Assembly: GCA_903883985.1 (NCBI GenBank)
Contig: CAISDD010000066.1
Coordinates: 1 to 6,513 of the forward strand
Direction of reading: 5' to 3'
Origin: an uncultured Pseudomonadota bacterium
GTDB lineage: Bacteria > Pseudomonadota > Gammaproteobacteria > Burkholderiales > Thiobacillaceae
DNA: 6,513 nucleotides
The notes beneath the pieces were generated by a model that was not told where the DNA came from, ran no database searches, and saw nothing but the letters and a program-made list of their open reading frames with translations. Positions 1 to 6,513 of the stretch are shown in pieces; position 1 is the first letter of the stretch; the number at the start of each line of letters is the position of its first letter. The translations under genes were made by a program, and so were the position numbers.

Positions 1-2
1 CA

Positions 3-398
3 GGGCAAAGTGAAGATCACCTGGACTCGCCGATGGCCCAGTTACAACTTATTGAGAGCGTGGAGGGGCGCGGTTATCGTAGTCTGCGCACGGTGCGTCC
101 GTTTTTGCCACCGATGGCACTGCATTTCGCTCTAGCGCAGCGTTTTGCCGAAGACTTACAACAGGCCGCACTGCCAGTCCGGGTTGCACTCTATGGCGGA
201 GATGATCAAGCGTCAGTAGGGTCAGCGTTTCGGCTTAATGAAGAGGGCTTGATGGCAACCCTGGCTCAGGTCATGACGCTGTACCCTCATCAGTACGAGC
301 TTAGGGACACTGCCGGCGTGCACCAGATCTATCGCGGCAGAAAGCTTAGCAACCCACTGGATGTTCTGAGGCTGCACTATCAGGGAGCCGTCGCGTGA
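3..398 (+). CDS. sspB: DUF4007 / SspB-like phosphorothioation protein, C-terminal part only
   Basis: This reading frame is already open at the left edge and ends at TGA 396-398, so only the last 131 codons are seen. The ATG at 33 is probably an internal methionine, because the frame stays open upstream of it. The visible part fits the C-terminal end of DUF4007 proteins as I remember them: a helix (ALHFALAQRFAEDL), then a segment with SAFRLNEEGLMATL (matching a family pattern like 'FkLdE..l...L'), then RDTAGVHQIYR and a final PLDVLRLHY. DUF4007 is, from recall, the domain of SspB, a DNA-nicking or recognition component of the SspBCD phosphorothioation machinery, and of related defence proteins. 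The N-terminal half, where a DNA-binding domain would be expected, is missing from the window. Its stop overlaps the start of the large ATPase gene, and a pyrophosphatase gene follows; that neighbourhood is the strongest support for the role. The family call is from memory of motifs, not from a search. Confidence 0.72.
   Translation, partial: GQSEDHLDSPMAQLQLIESVEGRGYRSLRTVRPFLPPMALHFALAQRFAEDLQQAALPVRVALYGGDDQASVGSAFRLNEEGLMATLAQVMTLYPHQYELRDTAGVHQIYRGRKLSNPLDVLRLHYQGAVA
383..387 (+). promoter_or_regulatory. Ribosome binding site deciding the GTG start of the large ATPase
   Basis: GGGAG lies 7 bases upstream of the GTG at 395-397, inside the last codons of the upstream gene. It supports the non-ATG start, since the next in-frame ATG is about 140 codons downstream and past the Walker A motif. 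The GTGA overlap (start 395-397, upstream stop 396-398) implies translational coupling. Confidence 0.6.
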
Positions 399-3300
399 AT
401 CACACGTTGAAGCCCGACAGCCTCCCATTGGATCAGCAGATTCGCCTTCGGTCAGCGTTCAGTCGCTCGATCAACCTCACTCGAGATAGCGACTCACTTG
501 AGCTGATCCGTAGCTATCTTCCCACTTCACGCGCTCAGGATGCGCTGAGACAAATTGCAACCGGACTCTCCAGTGAGCCCGGCAACCGTGCTCTGGCCTT
601 GATCGGCCCTTATGGCTCAGGAAAATCCGCGTTCGGCCTATTTCTCAGCGCTTTGTTGTCCACGCCAAAGTCGACGGTTCGGCAGGTCGCGCTGGCATCG
701 CTGGATGCTATAGATTCCGGGTTGGCGACGCGCATCAGTGATGCTGTCACCGCTCCTCTCGGGTTTTTGCGCATCCAGATCAATGGTATCCCGGATTCGT
801 TGGTACGTCAGTTGATGCTGGCACTGGCGAGTGCTGCAGAGCGCAATGGGTTGACGAACGCACTGGTTAAGCAGATTCGCGCTGCTGCGCAGCCTGGCGC
901 TCCCATGGATCATGTTCTCGACCTGATCAATCGCGTGCAGTTTGTCTGGGCAAAAATGGGCGGTGCGGGCCTACTGATCGAGGTCGATGAACTCGGCAAA
1001 TTTCTTGAATATGAGTCTTACCACCCGCAGCACCGCGAGATCCACTTGTTGCAATTGCTCGCCGAAAAGTCGGCCGAGGCCAACAGCGCACCCTTGCACC
1101 TGCTGGTCATGCTTCACCAAGCCTTCGAACACTATGGAAACCGGCTTGGAACGACCCTACGCGACGAATGGCAAAAAGTTCAGGGTCGCTTCGGTACCGT
1201 TGCCTTTCTGGAGCCTGCCGAACAATCCCTGCGTCTTGTCGGCGCAGCCTTCGATCGTGACGGCCCACTCATTCCCGACGTGGTGGTGCGGCTCGCGGAG
1301 GCGGTCGAGCGGCTTGCCTCCGAGAGTGCATTGCCGATTGGCATGGACCAGGCTCAGGCGCAGAACCTCTTCGAGCGTTGTTATCCCCTCCACCCGCTGA
1401 CACTGCTTATCTTGCCGGTGCTCTGTCAGAAAGTCGCTCAGAATGAGCGCACCCTATTTTCCTATCTCGCCAACACTGAATCATTCGGCCTACGTCAGCG
1501 CCTTAGCCAACTCACGATGGGTGATTGGATCGGACCGTGGGATCTATACGACTACTTCATCCAGAACCAAGCGGGGGGATTCTCGGATCCGCTGACCTAT
1601 CACCGTTGGGTCGAGGTTATTACCGCACAGGAACGCTTCGAGGGGATTTGCGATGGTGAGGATCCCGCTCTGCGGCTACTCAAGACGATCGGCCTTTTCA
1701 ACTTAATCGGTGCCCAGCGCGGGCTCAAGGCGGCACGGCCGCTGCTGGAACTGGTGTTTGGCGAATCTACGGCATCCCTGCTTACACGCCTTGAAAGCGC
1801 TTCGATCATTCACTTTCGCAACTACTCCCGAGAGTACCGGGTCTGGCAAGGTAGTGACTTCGACCTCCACGGCGCCCTACAACATGCCACGGCTGAGCAG
1901 TCCTCTCGTTCCCTGGCCGACATCCTGAATGGACTCTCCCCATTACGGCCTATCGTTGCCCGACGGGCTTCGATCGAAACTGGCACCCTGCGCACTTACC
2001 TGCCGGTCTTCACTTCACAGGAGCAGTGGCCACCCAAGACCGATCACGGCGATGACCTGCCGCTTTGGCTCTATTTGGCCGAGCCCGATGAACAACCAGA
2101 TTTGTCGAAGATGCCACAACTCGGGGTCGTTGCGATCTGCCACTTTACCGAGCGCTTACGCGAGGTGGTTGCGGAATGGACGGCACTCCAGGATTTACCC
2201 CGACATCATGCCGCGCTACATCAGGATCCGGTTGCCCTGCGCGAGCATCAGGCCTGGTTACAGAGCGCTGAGAGCGAGGCCGTCCATCTTATCCATACCT
2301 TAATTGAAGCTCCCGAGTCTCTGGACTGGCACTTCGGTGGTGAGTGTCGCATCGTTCGCAATCGCCGCGACCTTCAAGCCACCTTATCGGCCTGGATAAA
2401 AGAGACTTGTTATCCCGAAGCCCCGCTGCTCCGCAATGAGTTGATCAATCGCGCGCAACCATCAGCTAGCGCCAACACTGGACGCAAGCGCTTGCTTGCC
2501 GCCATGTTGGCAGCACCGGAACTGGATGGACTAGGCATCGACAAGGCTCCAGCGGAAAAAAGTCTATACCTCTCGCTCTTGAAGGAGAGCGGATTGCACC
2601 GTCTTGAAGGGGATCGCTGGGACTTTTTCCCGCCGGCGCCCTACGATCCCTGCCGACTTCGGCCAGCATGGACTGCCATCTCCGACATCCTTGGTCAGGC
2701 TGGCGAGCGCCAGGTAGGACTGCCTGAAATCTTTGCCATGCTGCAACGACCACCTTTCGGAGTGCGCCTCGGCGTCCTGCCAATCTTGATCGTCACCTAC
2801 TTACTTGCTCACCGGCGCGAAGTTGCGTTGTATCAGGAGGGAGCATTCTGCGAATCATTGACGATCGAACAAGCTGAACTACTGTGCCGCCGACCGGCGC
2901 TGTTCGCGCTCGAACGCTTCGAGTTGGCAGGATTGCGAGGTGACTTATTCGACAGCTACCTGAGTTCCGTTGTTGGTACCCTGCGCAGCGACGCCACCCT
3001 ACTCGACATCGTCCGCCCTCTGGTGCGTTTTGCCTCCAGCCTTCCTGAGTATACCCATCATTGTGCGGCGCTGAGTTCACAGGCCATTGCAGTGCGTGCA
3101 GTCTTTCGCCAAGCCAAGAGCCCTGGTGCGCTGCTGTTCGATGCCTTGCCCCGCGCCTGCGGAATAGACCCCAAGACCTTTGCTGCTGATGAGATCAGTG
3201 TCGTCGAAGTATTCATCCAGCGTCTTATCCAGGTGTTACGAGAACTACGAGATGCCTATCCAGCCCTGCTAGTGAATTGGCGGCAGGAAATCGAACGCGC

Positions 3301-3826
3301 ACTGATCGATGCCGAGGTGAGTGAGTTACCCCCCTTGCGTCAGGCCTTGGTCGAGCGTTACAGGGGGCTCGACCGCTACTCGCCGGATCACAGCCCGATC
3401 GGCGCCTTCGTGCGCCGCCTGGCGGACGCTGGTTATCCAAACGACGAAGCCTGGTTGGAATCTGTCATGACCCTATTGGGTGGTGCTCCACCCGCCAAAT
3501 GGCGCGAAGCCACTCGCTTGCAGGCACAGTTGCGCCTTGTGGATTTCACCAACCAATTGCGCGACCTGGAGCAGTTACGTCAGGCCATGCCTGATGCCGA
3601 TGCTCCGAAGGATGCTCTGCTGATCAAGTTCATCGATGCAGAAATGGGCGAAATCAGTCGGGTAGTCCGAGTCTCGACCGCTGAGCGCCAGAACGCGGCC
3701 GTCCACGCAGAACAGATCGCAGCGAGCCTGGCAACGCTTGACGATTCCTCTCGATTTGCCGTAATCGCCGCATTGTTGAAGCGATTCACCGTTAACCATA
3801 CCAAAGGAGAACCGACTCATGAATGA
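395..3826 (+). CDS. sspC: Large AAA-type ATPase, SspC-like, of the phosphorothioation operon
   Basis: The 1143-residue protein has a clear N-terminal ATPase core. Walker A is GPYGSGKS at residues 71-78. Walker B is LLIEVDE at 193-199, with D198 and E199 as the expected magnesium-binding and catalytic acidic residues. A sensor-like strand HLLVMLHQAFEHY follows at 235-247, then a conserved-looking WQKVQGRFG (259-267). Next come YPLHPLTLLILP (about 330-341), QNERTLFSYL (349-358) and WDLYDYF (382-388), a set also known from very large defence ATPases such as BREX BrxC. The remaining 700 residues look mainly helical; they include RNELINR (about 680-687) and a GIDKAPAEKSLYLSLL stretch (about 714-729) and have no recognisable nuclease motif. 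No signal peptide or membrane segment is evident, so it should be cytosolic. It lies between the DUF4007 gene and the pyrophosphatase gene, overlapping both, which argues for an SspC-type energy or remodelling role in sulfur insertion. The ATPase call is firm; the SspC assignment is by context, and a BrxC-related protein is the main alternative. Confidence 0.8.
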   Translation: MNHTLKPDSLPLDQQIRLRSAFSRSINLTRDSDSLELIRSYLPTSRAQDALRQIATGLSSEPGNRALALIGPYGSGKSAFGLFLSALLSTPKSTVRQVALASLDAIDSGLATRISDAVTAPLGFLRIQINGIPDSLVRQLMLALASAAERNGLTNALVKQIRAAAQPGAPMDHVLDLINRVQFVWAKMGGAGLLIEVDELGKFLEYESYHPQHREIHLLQLLAEKSAEANSAPLHLLVMLHQAFEHYGNRLGTTLRDEWQKVQGRFGTVAFLEPAEQSLRLVGAAFDRDGPLIPDVVVRLAEAVERLASESALPIGMDQAQAQNLFERCYPLHPLTLLILPVLCQKVAQNERTLFSYLANTESFGLRQRLSQLTMGDWIGPWDLYDYFIQNQAGGFSDPLTYHRWVEVITAQERFEGICDGEDPALRLLKTIGLFNLIGAQRGLKAARPLLELVFGESTASLLTRLESASIIHFRNYSREYRVWQGSDFDLHGALQHATAEQSSRSLADILNGLSPLRPIVARRASIETGTLRTYLPVFTSQEQWPPKTDHGDDLPLWLYLAEPDEQPDLSKMPQLGVVAICHFTERLREVVAEWTALQDLPRHHAALHQDPVALREHQAWLQSAESEAVHLIHTLIEAPESLDWHFGGECRIVRNRRDLQATLSAWIKETCYPEAPLLRNELINRAQPSASANTGRKRLLAAMLAAPELDGLGIDKAPAEKSLYLSLLKESGLHRLEGDRWDFFPPAPYDPCRLRPAWTAISDILGQAGERQVGLPEIFAMLQRPPFGVRLGVLPILIVTYLLAHRREVALYQEGAFCESLTIEQAELLCRRPALFALERFELAGLRGDLFDSYLSSVVGTLRSDATLLDIVRPLVRFASSLPEYTHHCAALSSQAIAVRAVFRQAKSPGALLFDALPRACGIDPKTFAADEISVVEVFIQRLIQVLRELRDAYPALLVNWRQEIERALIDAEVSELPPLRQALVERYRGLDRYSPDHSPIGAFVRRLADAGYPNDEAWLESVMTLLGGAPPAKWREATRLQAQLRLVDFTNQLRDLEQLRQAMPDADAPKDALLIKFIDAEMGEISRVVRVSTAERQNAAVHAEQIAASLATLDDSSRFAVIAALLKRFTVNHTKGEPTHE
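3803..3809 (+). promoter_or_regulatory. Strong ribosome binding site for the pyrophosphatase gene
   Basis: AAAGGAG lies 9 bases before the ATG at 3819, within the last codons of the ATPase gene. This is the best ribosome binding site in the window and fixes the start of the next gene, which overlaps the ATPase stop (3824-3826) by 8 bases. Confidence 0.65.
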
Positions 3827-4613
3827 GCCCGTGCCGAAAAAACCAGTTCGCCACCTGCTTGGCTTGTCAGGTGGAAAGGACAGTTCCGCATTGGCGATTT
3901 ATCTCCGAGACAAGATTCCGGAGATGGAGTATTTCTTCGCAGATACCGGCGCTGAATTACCAGAGACTCTGGAGTTTATTGATTTGCTGGAGGATTATCT
4001 TGGAAAGAAGATAGAGCGACTTAATACCAACAAAAACTTCGATTATTACCTAAAGCTACATAATAATTTTCTACCCTCTGCGCGCCAGAGGTGGTGTACG
4101 ATAAATTTGAAACTTATACCCTTCGAAGAATTTGTCGGAAATGATGAAGTTATTTCATATATTGCGATACGGGCAGACGAGCCTTCGCGACAGGGATATA
4201 TATCAAAAAAGTCGAATATTCGAACCTCCATGCCGTTCAGGGAAGGTGGAATAACAAAAGAGGACGTGGTGCATATGCTGGAGGCATCAGGAATCGGCAT
4301 GCCGAAATATTACGACTGGCGAAGCCGCTCTGGCTGCTATTTCTGTTTCTTTCAAAGAAAGGAGGAGTGGGTTGGTTTGCAAGAACATCATCCTGACCTT
4401 TTTGAAAAAGCCAAAACATATGAAAGATCAGATAGTGGTGGCGGAAAAATATTTACCTGGAATCAAGCGGGAAGCCTGGATGAAATAGTTCTTAGTGCTA
4501 GCATCAAGAAGGATTCCATTGCAAAGACGCCTCTACAAAAGAAATTAATTGACACCTTGGCGAACTGTTCTGAAGACGAAAATGATGATGGGTGCATGAT
4601 CTGCATGAAATAA
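3819..4613 (+). CDS. sspD: PAPS-reductase-family ATP pyrophosphatase, SspD/DndC-like DNA sulfur-transfer enzyme
   Basis: The 264-residue protein starts with the PP-loop of N-type ATP pyrophosphatases, LSGGKDSS at residues 16-23, followed by the family's FADTGAELPET (40-50). Further hallmarks are RWCTINLK (91-98), the IAIRADEPSRQGY stretch (115-127) and SGCYFCFFQRKEEW (171-184). Cysteines C93, C173 and C176 are placed like iron-sulfur ligands in DndC-type proteins, and C250, C259 and C262 sit in an unusual cysteine-rich tail. Family knowledge: DndC and SspD use ATP to activate the DNA backbone and help transfer sulfur from a cysteine desulfurase. A plain sulfate-assimilation role (CysH) is unlikely because the neighbours are a DUF4007 protein, a giant ATPase and a sulfur-binding restriction-like protein, with no cysteine biosynthesis gene. 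It is shorter than typical DndC proteins as I recall them, which fits the Ssp branch. Base composition drops to AT-rich after the first 45 or so codons, unlike the upstream genes. The family call is secure; Ssp rather than Dnd rests on context. Confidence 0.85.
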   Translation: MNEPVPKKPVRHLLGLSGGKDSSALAIYLRDKIPEMEYFFADTGAELPETLEFIDLLEDYLGKKIERLNTNKNFDYYLKLHNNFLPSARQRWCTINLKLIPFEEFVGNDEVISYIAIRADEPSRQGYISKKSNIRTSMPFREGGITKEDVVHMLEASGIGMPKYYDWRSRSGCYFCFFQRKEEWVGLQEHHPDLFEKAKTYERSDSGGGKIFTWNQAGSLDEIVLSASIKKDSIAKTPLQKKLIDTLANCSEDENDDGCMICMK

Positions 4614-4617
4614 TGTC

Positions 4618-6513
4618 ATGTCCAATATCGAAGAACGTTTTCTAAAAATCCGGGTTAACATAAACTCAGAGCATCCGTCGCTACATAAGCCACTTTTGCT
4701 CCTACTCGCGTTGGGACGATTTGAGCGCGGCGAACCAAGAATGCTCGCATTTTATGATATAGATAGAGAGCTTTCTCGGCTCCTTTTGAAATTCTTTTCA
4801 GAAGGATCTTCGAATCTAAATACGCATTACCCGTTCGGACGGCTTGAAAACGACGGAATATGGGAGATCGAGTACAGTAGTACTCTAAAACGTACGAGCG
4901 TAGGGCATTTGTTTAAATCAGAGCTTCTGGCGAGGAATATTCATGGCGGATTCACGATTGACATTTTTTCCGCCTTAATGAAAGAGAGATGGCTGGTGTT
5001 TTCGATAGCCAGAAGACTTGCCGAACAATATTTTTCGGTGGAACAACGCTTTGAATTATTGGAGGCTGTTGGCATGAATAAGCACTATGGGTTGCATCCG
5101 AGCGTTGGATTTGGCGAAATAGATGCTAACAGCAGTAGCCAACTAAAAGAATTCAAGACTGATGGGGTTATGATGGATCAAGTAGGTGCAAAAGAAAATG
5201 GATTCATTTCTTATCTAAATTCTTTGCATAGTCTTGAAGCTAGTGGCTCGAATTCTTTAGCAGAATCTCAGGCGCTCAGCCCCTATTTTGGTGAGTTATA
5301 TGTGTCGTTCCCGCTTATCAACAAGCTGACTGAGATATTGACAGATGGCGTACCTCGGGTAGTGATACTCACAGGCCACGCCGGAGATGGAAAGTCCACA
5401 GTGGCTTTGGATATTCTCAAGAGGCTTCGTGGCATCCCCCCAAAGACTCCGCTGGGTCAACCGATGAGGGATCGGGAGGATACCAACACCGCAAGCGGCA
5501 CAGTCAGCATCGTCAAGGACATGAGCGAGCTTGGCGCTCAATGTCGCAGGCAGTGGCTGGACCAGGCATTCCAGGGAACAGGAAGCTGGCTAATTGTCAG
5601 CAACACCGGCCCCCTACTCAGCAGCTTGACCAATTGCGCCGACGAAAAAGGCATGAATCCAGGGATAGAGAGTGCCATCCTCGACCTTCTGGATCGGCCG
5701 CTCGACGAAGTCCACTTGGAGACTCATACGCTCGATGGTTTCGGTAAAGAACTGGTGATATTGAACCTGACTCGATGGAATAACCTGAAACTGGTGGATG
5801 AAATTCTGCCTAGGTTGGTGAATCATTCCGGGTGGGGGCCATGTGCCACATGCAATGTGGAGACTGCCTGCCCGCTAATGCTGAATCGCAAGGCCTTACG
5901 TGATGCAGGATCTGTACCTGGGGAGCGGGTACGCTGGATTTATCAGCGACTGAGTGCCTACGAACAACGCTTGACCCTACGCCAGATCGTGGCGCAATTG
6001 GCTTTTGGATTAACCGGTGGAATGAGTTGTGACGAGGCTCGGCAACGGGTGACAGCCTCCACTGTGGACGGGTCAGACCGGGGCACTATCGGGCTCGAAC
6101 AGATAGTGTTCAGCGAAGGGTTTTTTGGCTATCGCGCGGGTAAACCATGGCACCAAGCCCAAGGGCTGCACGCGGTAGCACTGCTGCGGCGGGCGACTTT
6201 CGGCGCTCCGGTTGGGGTGGATTACGAGAGCAGGCTTTCAACCGAGTCGGGGATAGGCTGGGCCAGTTTGCCCCCCCCACTGAATTGCCTGGGCAAGCAT
6301 TGGCAACAACGGGCATCAGAGGCCGCAGCGGTGAACTGGCGCTTTGCCTTGCGGCGTATGGTCTATCTGTTCGGAACGGTGCTGCCTGGAAAGGAAGAAG
6401 CGGCAACCGTGTTCCTCGATAGCTTCGTTCAGTCTCCAAGCTTGCGTGAACTGGATCGTTGGCAAATGGCCGGCAAACTTACATTGAGCCTCATGCAAGC
6501 CAGCCGCTTGCGC
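4618..6513 (+). CDS. DNA sulfur-binding domain fused to DptF/DndF-like P-loop NTPase, 3' end outside the window
   Basis: Reading every codon from the ATG at 4618 gives 632 codons with no stop up to the window edge. An in-frame TGA at 4606-4608 and the lack of another ATG between make 4618 the likely start. Residues about 5-150 resemble the sulfur-binding domain of ScoMcrA-type enzymes: HKPLLLLLALGRFERGE (23-39), HYPFGRLENDGIWE (70-83), GGF (110-112) and a closing LAEQYFS...LLEAVGM. In that domain family the Tyr-Pro of the YPF motif (here Y71, P72) helps form the pocket for the backbone sulfur. A polar linker (about 160-220) leads to an NTPase with Walker A GHAGDGKS at 253-260, a KDMSEL segment (300-305) and a sensor-like strand WLIVSNTGPLL (324-334). 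A CxxC-x5-CP cluster follows (C409, C412, C418), then LTLRQIVAQLAFGLTGG (452-468), features I associate with DptF/DndF. No Walker B of the simple hhhhDE form is obvious. It begins 4 bases after the pyrophosphatase stop with no good ribosome binding site, so it is probably translated by coupling. Likely role: PT-sensing subunit of a restriction complex; an SspF-type protein is possible. The C-terminus and any nuclease domain are not visible. Confidence 0.75.
   Translation, partial: MSNIEERFLKIRVNINSEHPSLHKPLLLLLALGRFERGEPRMLAFYDIDRELSRLLLKFFSEGSSNLNTHYPFGRLENDGIWEIEYSSTLKRTSVGHLFKSELLARNIHGGFTIDIFSALMKERWLVFSIARRLAEQYFSVEQRFELLEAVGMNKHYGLHPSVGFGEIDANSSSQLKEFKTDGVMMDQVGAKENGFISYLNSLHSLEASGSNSLAESQALSPYFGELYVSFPLINKLTEILTDGVPRVVILTGHAGDGKSTVALDILKRLRGIPPKTPLGQPMRDREDTNTASGTVSIVKDMSELGAQCRRQWLDQAFQGTGSWLIVSNTGPLLSSLTNCADEKGMNPGIESAILDLLDRPLDEVHLETHTLDGFGKELVILNLTRWNNLKLVDEILPRLVNHSGWGPCATCNVETACPLMLNRKALRDAGSVPGERVRWIYQRLSAYEQRLTLRQIVAQLAFGLTGGMSCDEARQRVTASTVDGSDRGTIGLEQIVFSEGFFGYRAGKPWHQAQGLHAVALLRRATFGAPVGVDYESRLSTESGIGWASLPPPLNCLGKHWQQRASEAAAVNWRFALRRMVYLFGTVLPGKEEAATVFLDSFVQSPSLRELDRWQMAGKLTLSLMQASRLR

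Noticed and set aside
33..398. Treating the first gene as a complete 121-residue protein starting at ATG 33
   Set aside because: The frame is open to the left edge and the product matches only the C-terminal end of DUF4007 proteins, so it is a partial gene.
987..1400. 137-residue + strand open frame within the large ATPase gene
   Set aside because: Covers the Walker B and sensor region of the ATPase in another frame; composition (Ser, Arg, Cys, Thr-rich) is typical of an out-of-frame shadow.
3819..4613. CysH-type PAPS reductase of sulfate assimilation
   Set aside because: The extra cysteine motif SGCYFC, the short Cys-rich tail and the defence-type neighbours fit DndC/SspD better; no sulfate-assimilation genes are nearby.
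4590..4640. Possible terminator or promoter between the pyrophosphatase and effector genes
   Set aside because: Only 4 bases separate the genes; repeated GCATG words are direct, not an inverted stem, and there is no T run.
5296..5541. 81-residue open frame on the - strand
   Set aside because: It lies opposite the continuous + strand frame of the SBD-NTPase gene, which has recognisable motifs; no family features of its own.
6110..6439. 109-residue open frame on the - strand and a 91-residue + strand frame (6147-6422)
   Set aside because: Both are in GC-rich sequence inside the effector gene, where stops are rare in all frames; the proteins are Arg/Pro/Ala-rich without motifs.

Overview
The window is a single tightly packed block of four genes, all on the + strand and cut at both edges. 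It looks like part of a bacterial DNA phosphorothioation (PT) defence island of the SspBCD type, in which one oxygen of the DNA backbone is replaced by sulfur. The host cannot be named. The GC-rich, codon-biased flanks (single 60-base lines hand-counted at about 55-73% GC) and the gene style suggest a Gram-negative proteobacterium, but this is a weak inference.

Layout: (1) 3-398, the C-terminal end of a DUF4007 / SspB-like protein whose start lies outside the window. (2) 395-3826, a very large AAA-type ATPase of 1143 residues (SspC-like), starting at a GTG that overlaps the previous stop as GTGA. (3) 3819-4613, a 264-residue PAPS-reductase-family ATP pyrophosphatase (DndC/SspD-like) with the PP-loop SGGKDSS and iron-sulfur-type cysteines, overlapping gene 2 by 8 bases. 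(4) 4618-6513, an open frame with no stop that runs off the right edge, at least 632 residues. Its N-terminus resembles the DNA sulfur-binding domain (SBD) of ScoMcrA-type PT-dependent restriction enzymes. It is joined through a linker to a DptF/DndF-like P-loop NTPase.

Inferred working model: genes 1-3 put sulfur on DNA. The DUF4007 protein is the DNA-nicking or target-recognition part, the large ATPase supplies energy or remodelling, and the pyrophosphatase activates the backbone and transfers sulfur. Gene 4 would be the first subunit of a restriction or sensing arm that reads the PT mark directly. No cysteine desulfurase (the usual sulfur donor, SspA/DndA/IscS) and no nuclease subunit is visible; they may lie outside the window or elsewhere in the genome.

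The most notable points are the SBD-NTPase fusion and a sharp drop in GC content from about 3950 to 5300. That AT-rich block covers most of gene 3 and the whole SBD and linker of gene 4, then returns to GC-rich just before the Walker A motif. This suggests module swapping within the operon. There is no non-coding stretch longer than 4 bases between genes, and no promoter, terminator, RNA gene, mobile element or CRISPR array was seen.
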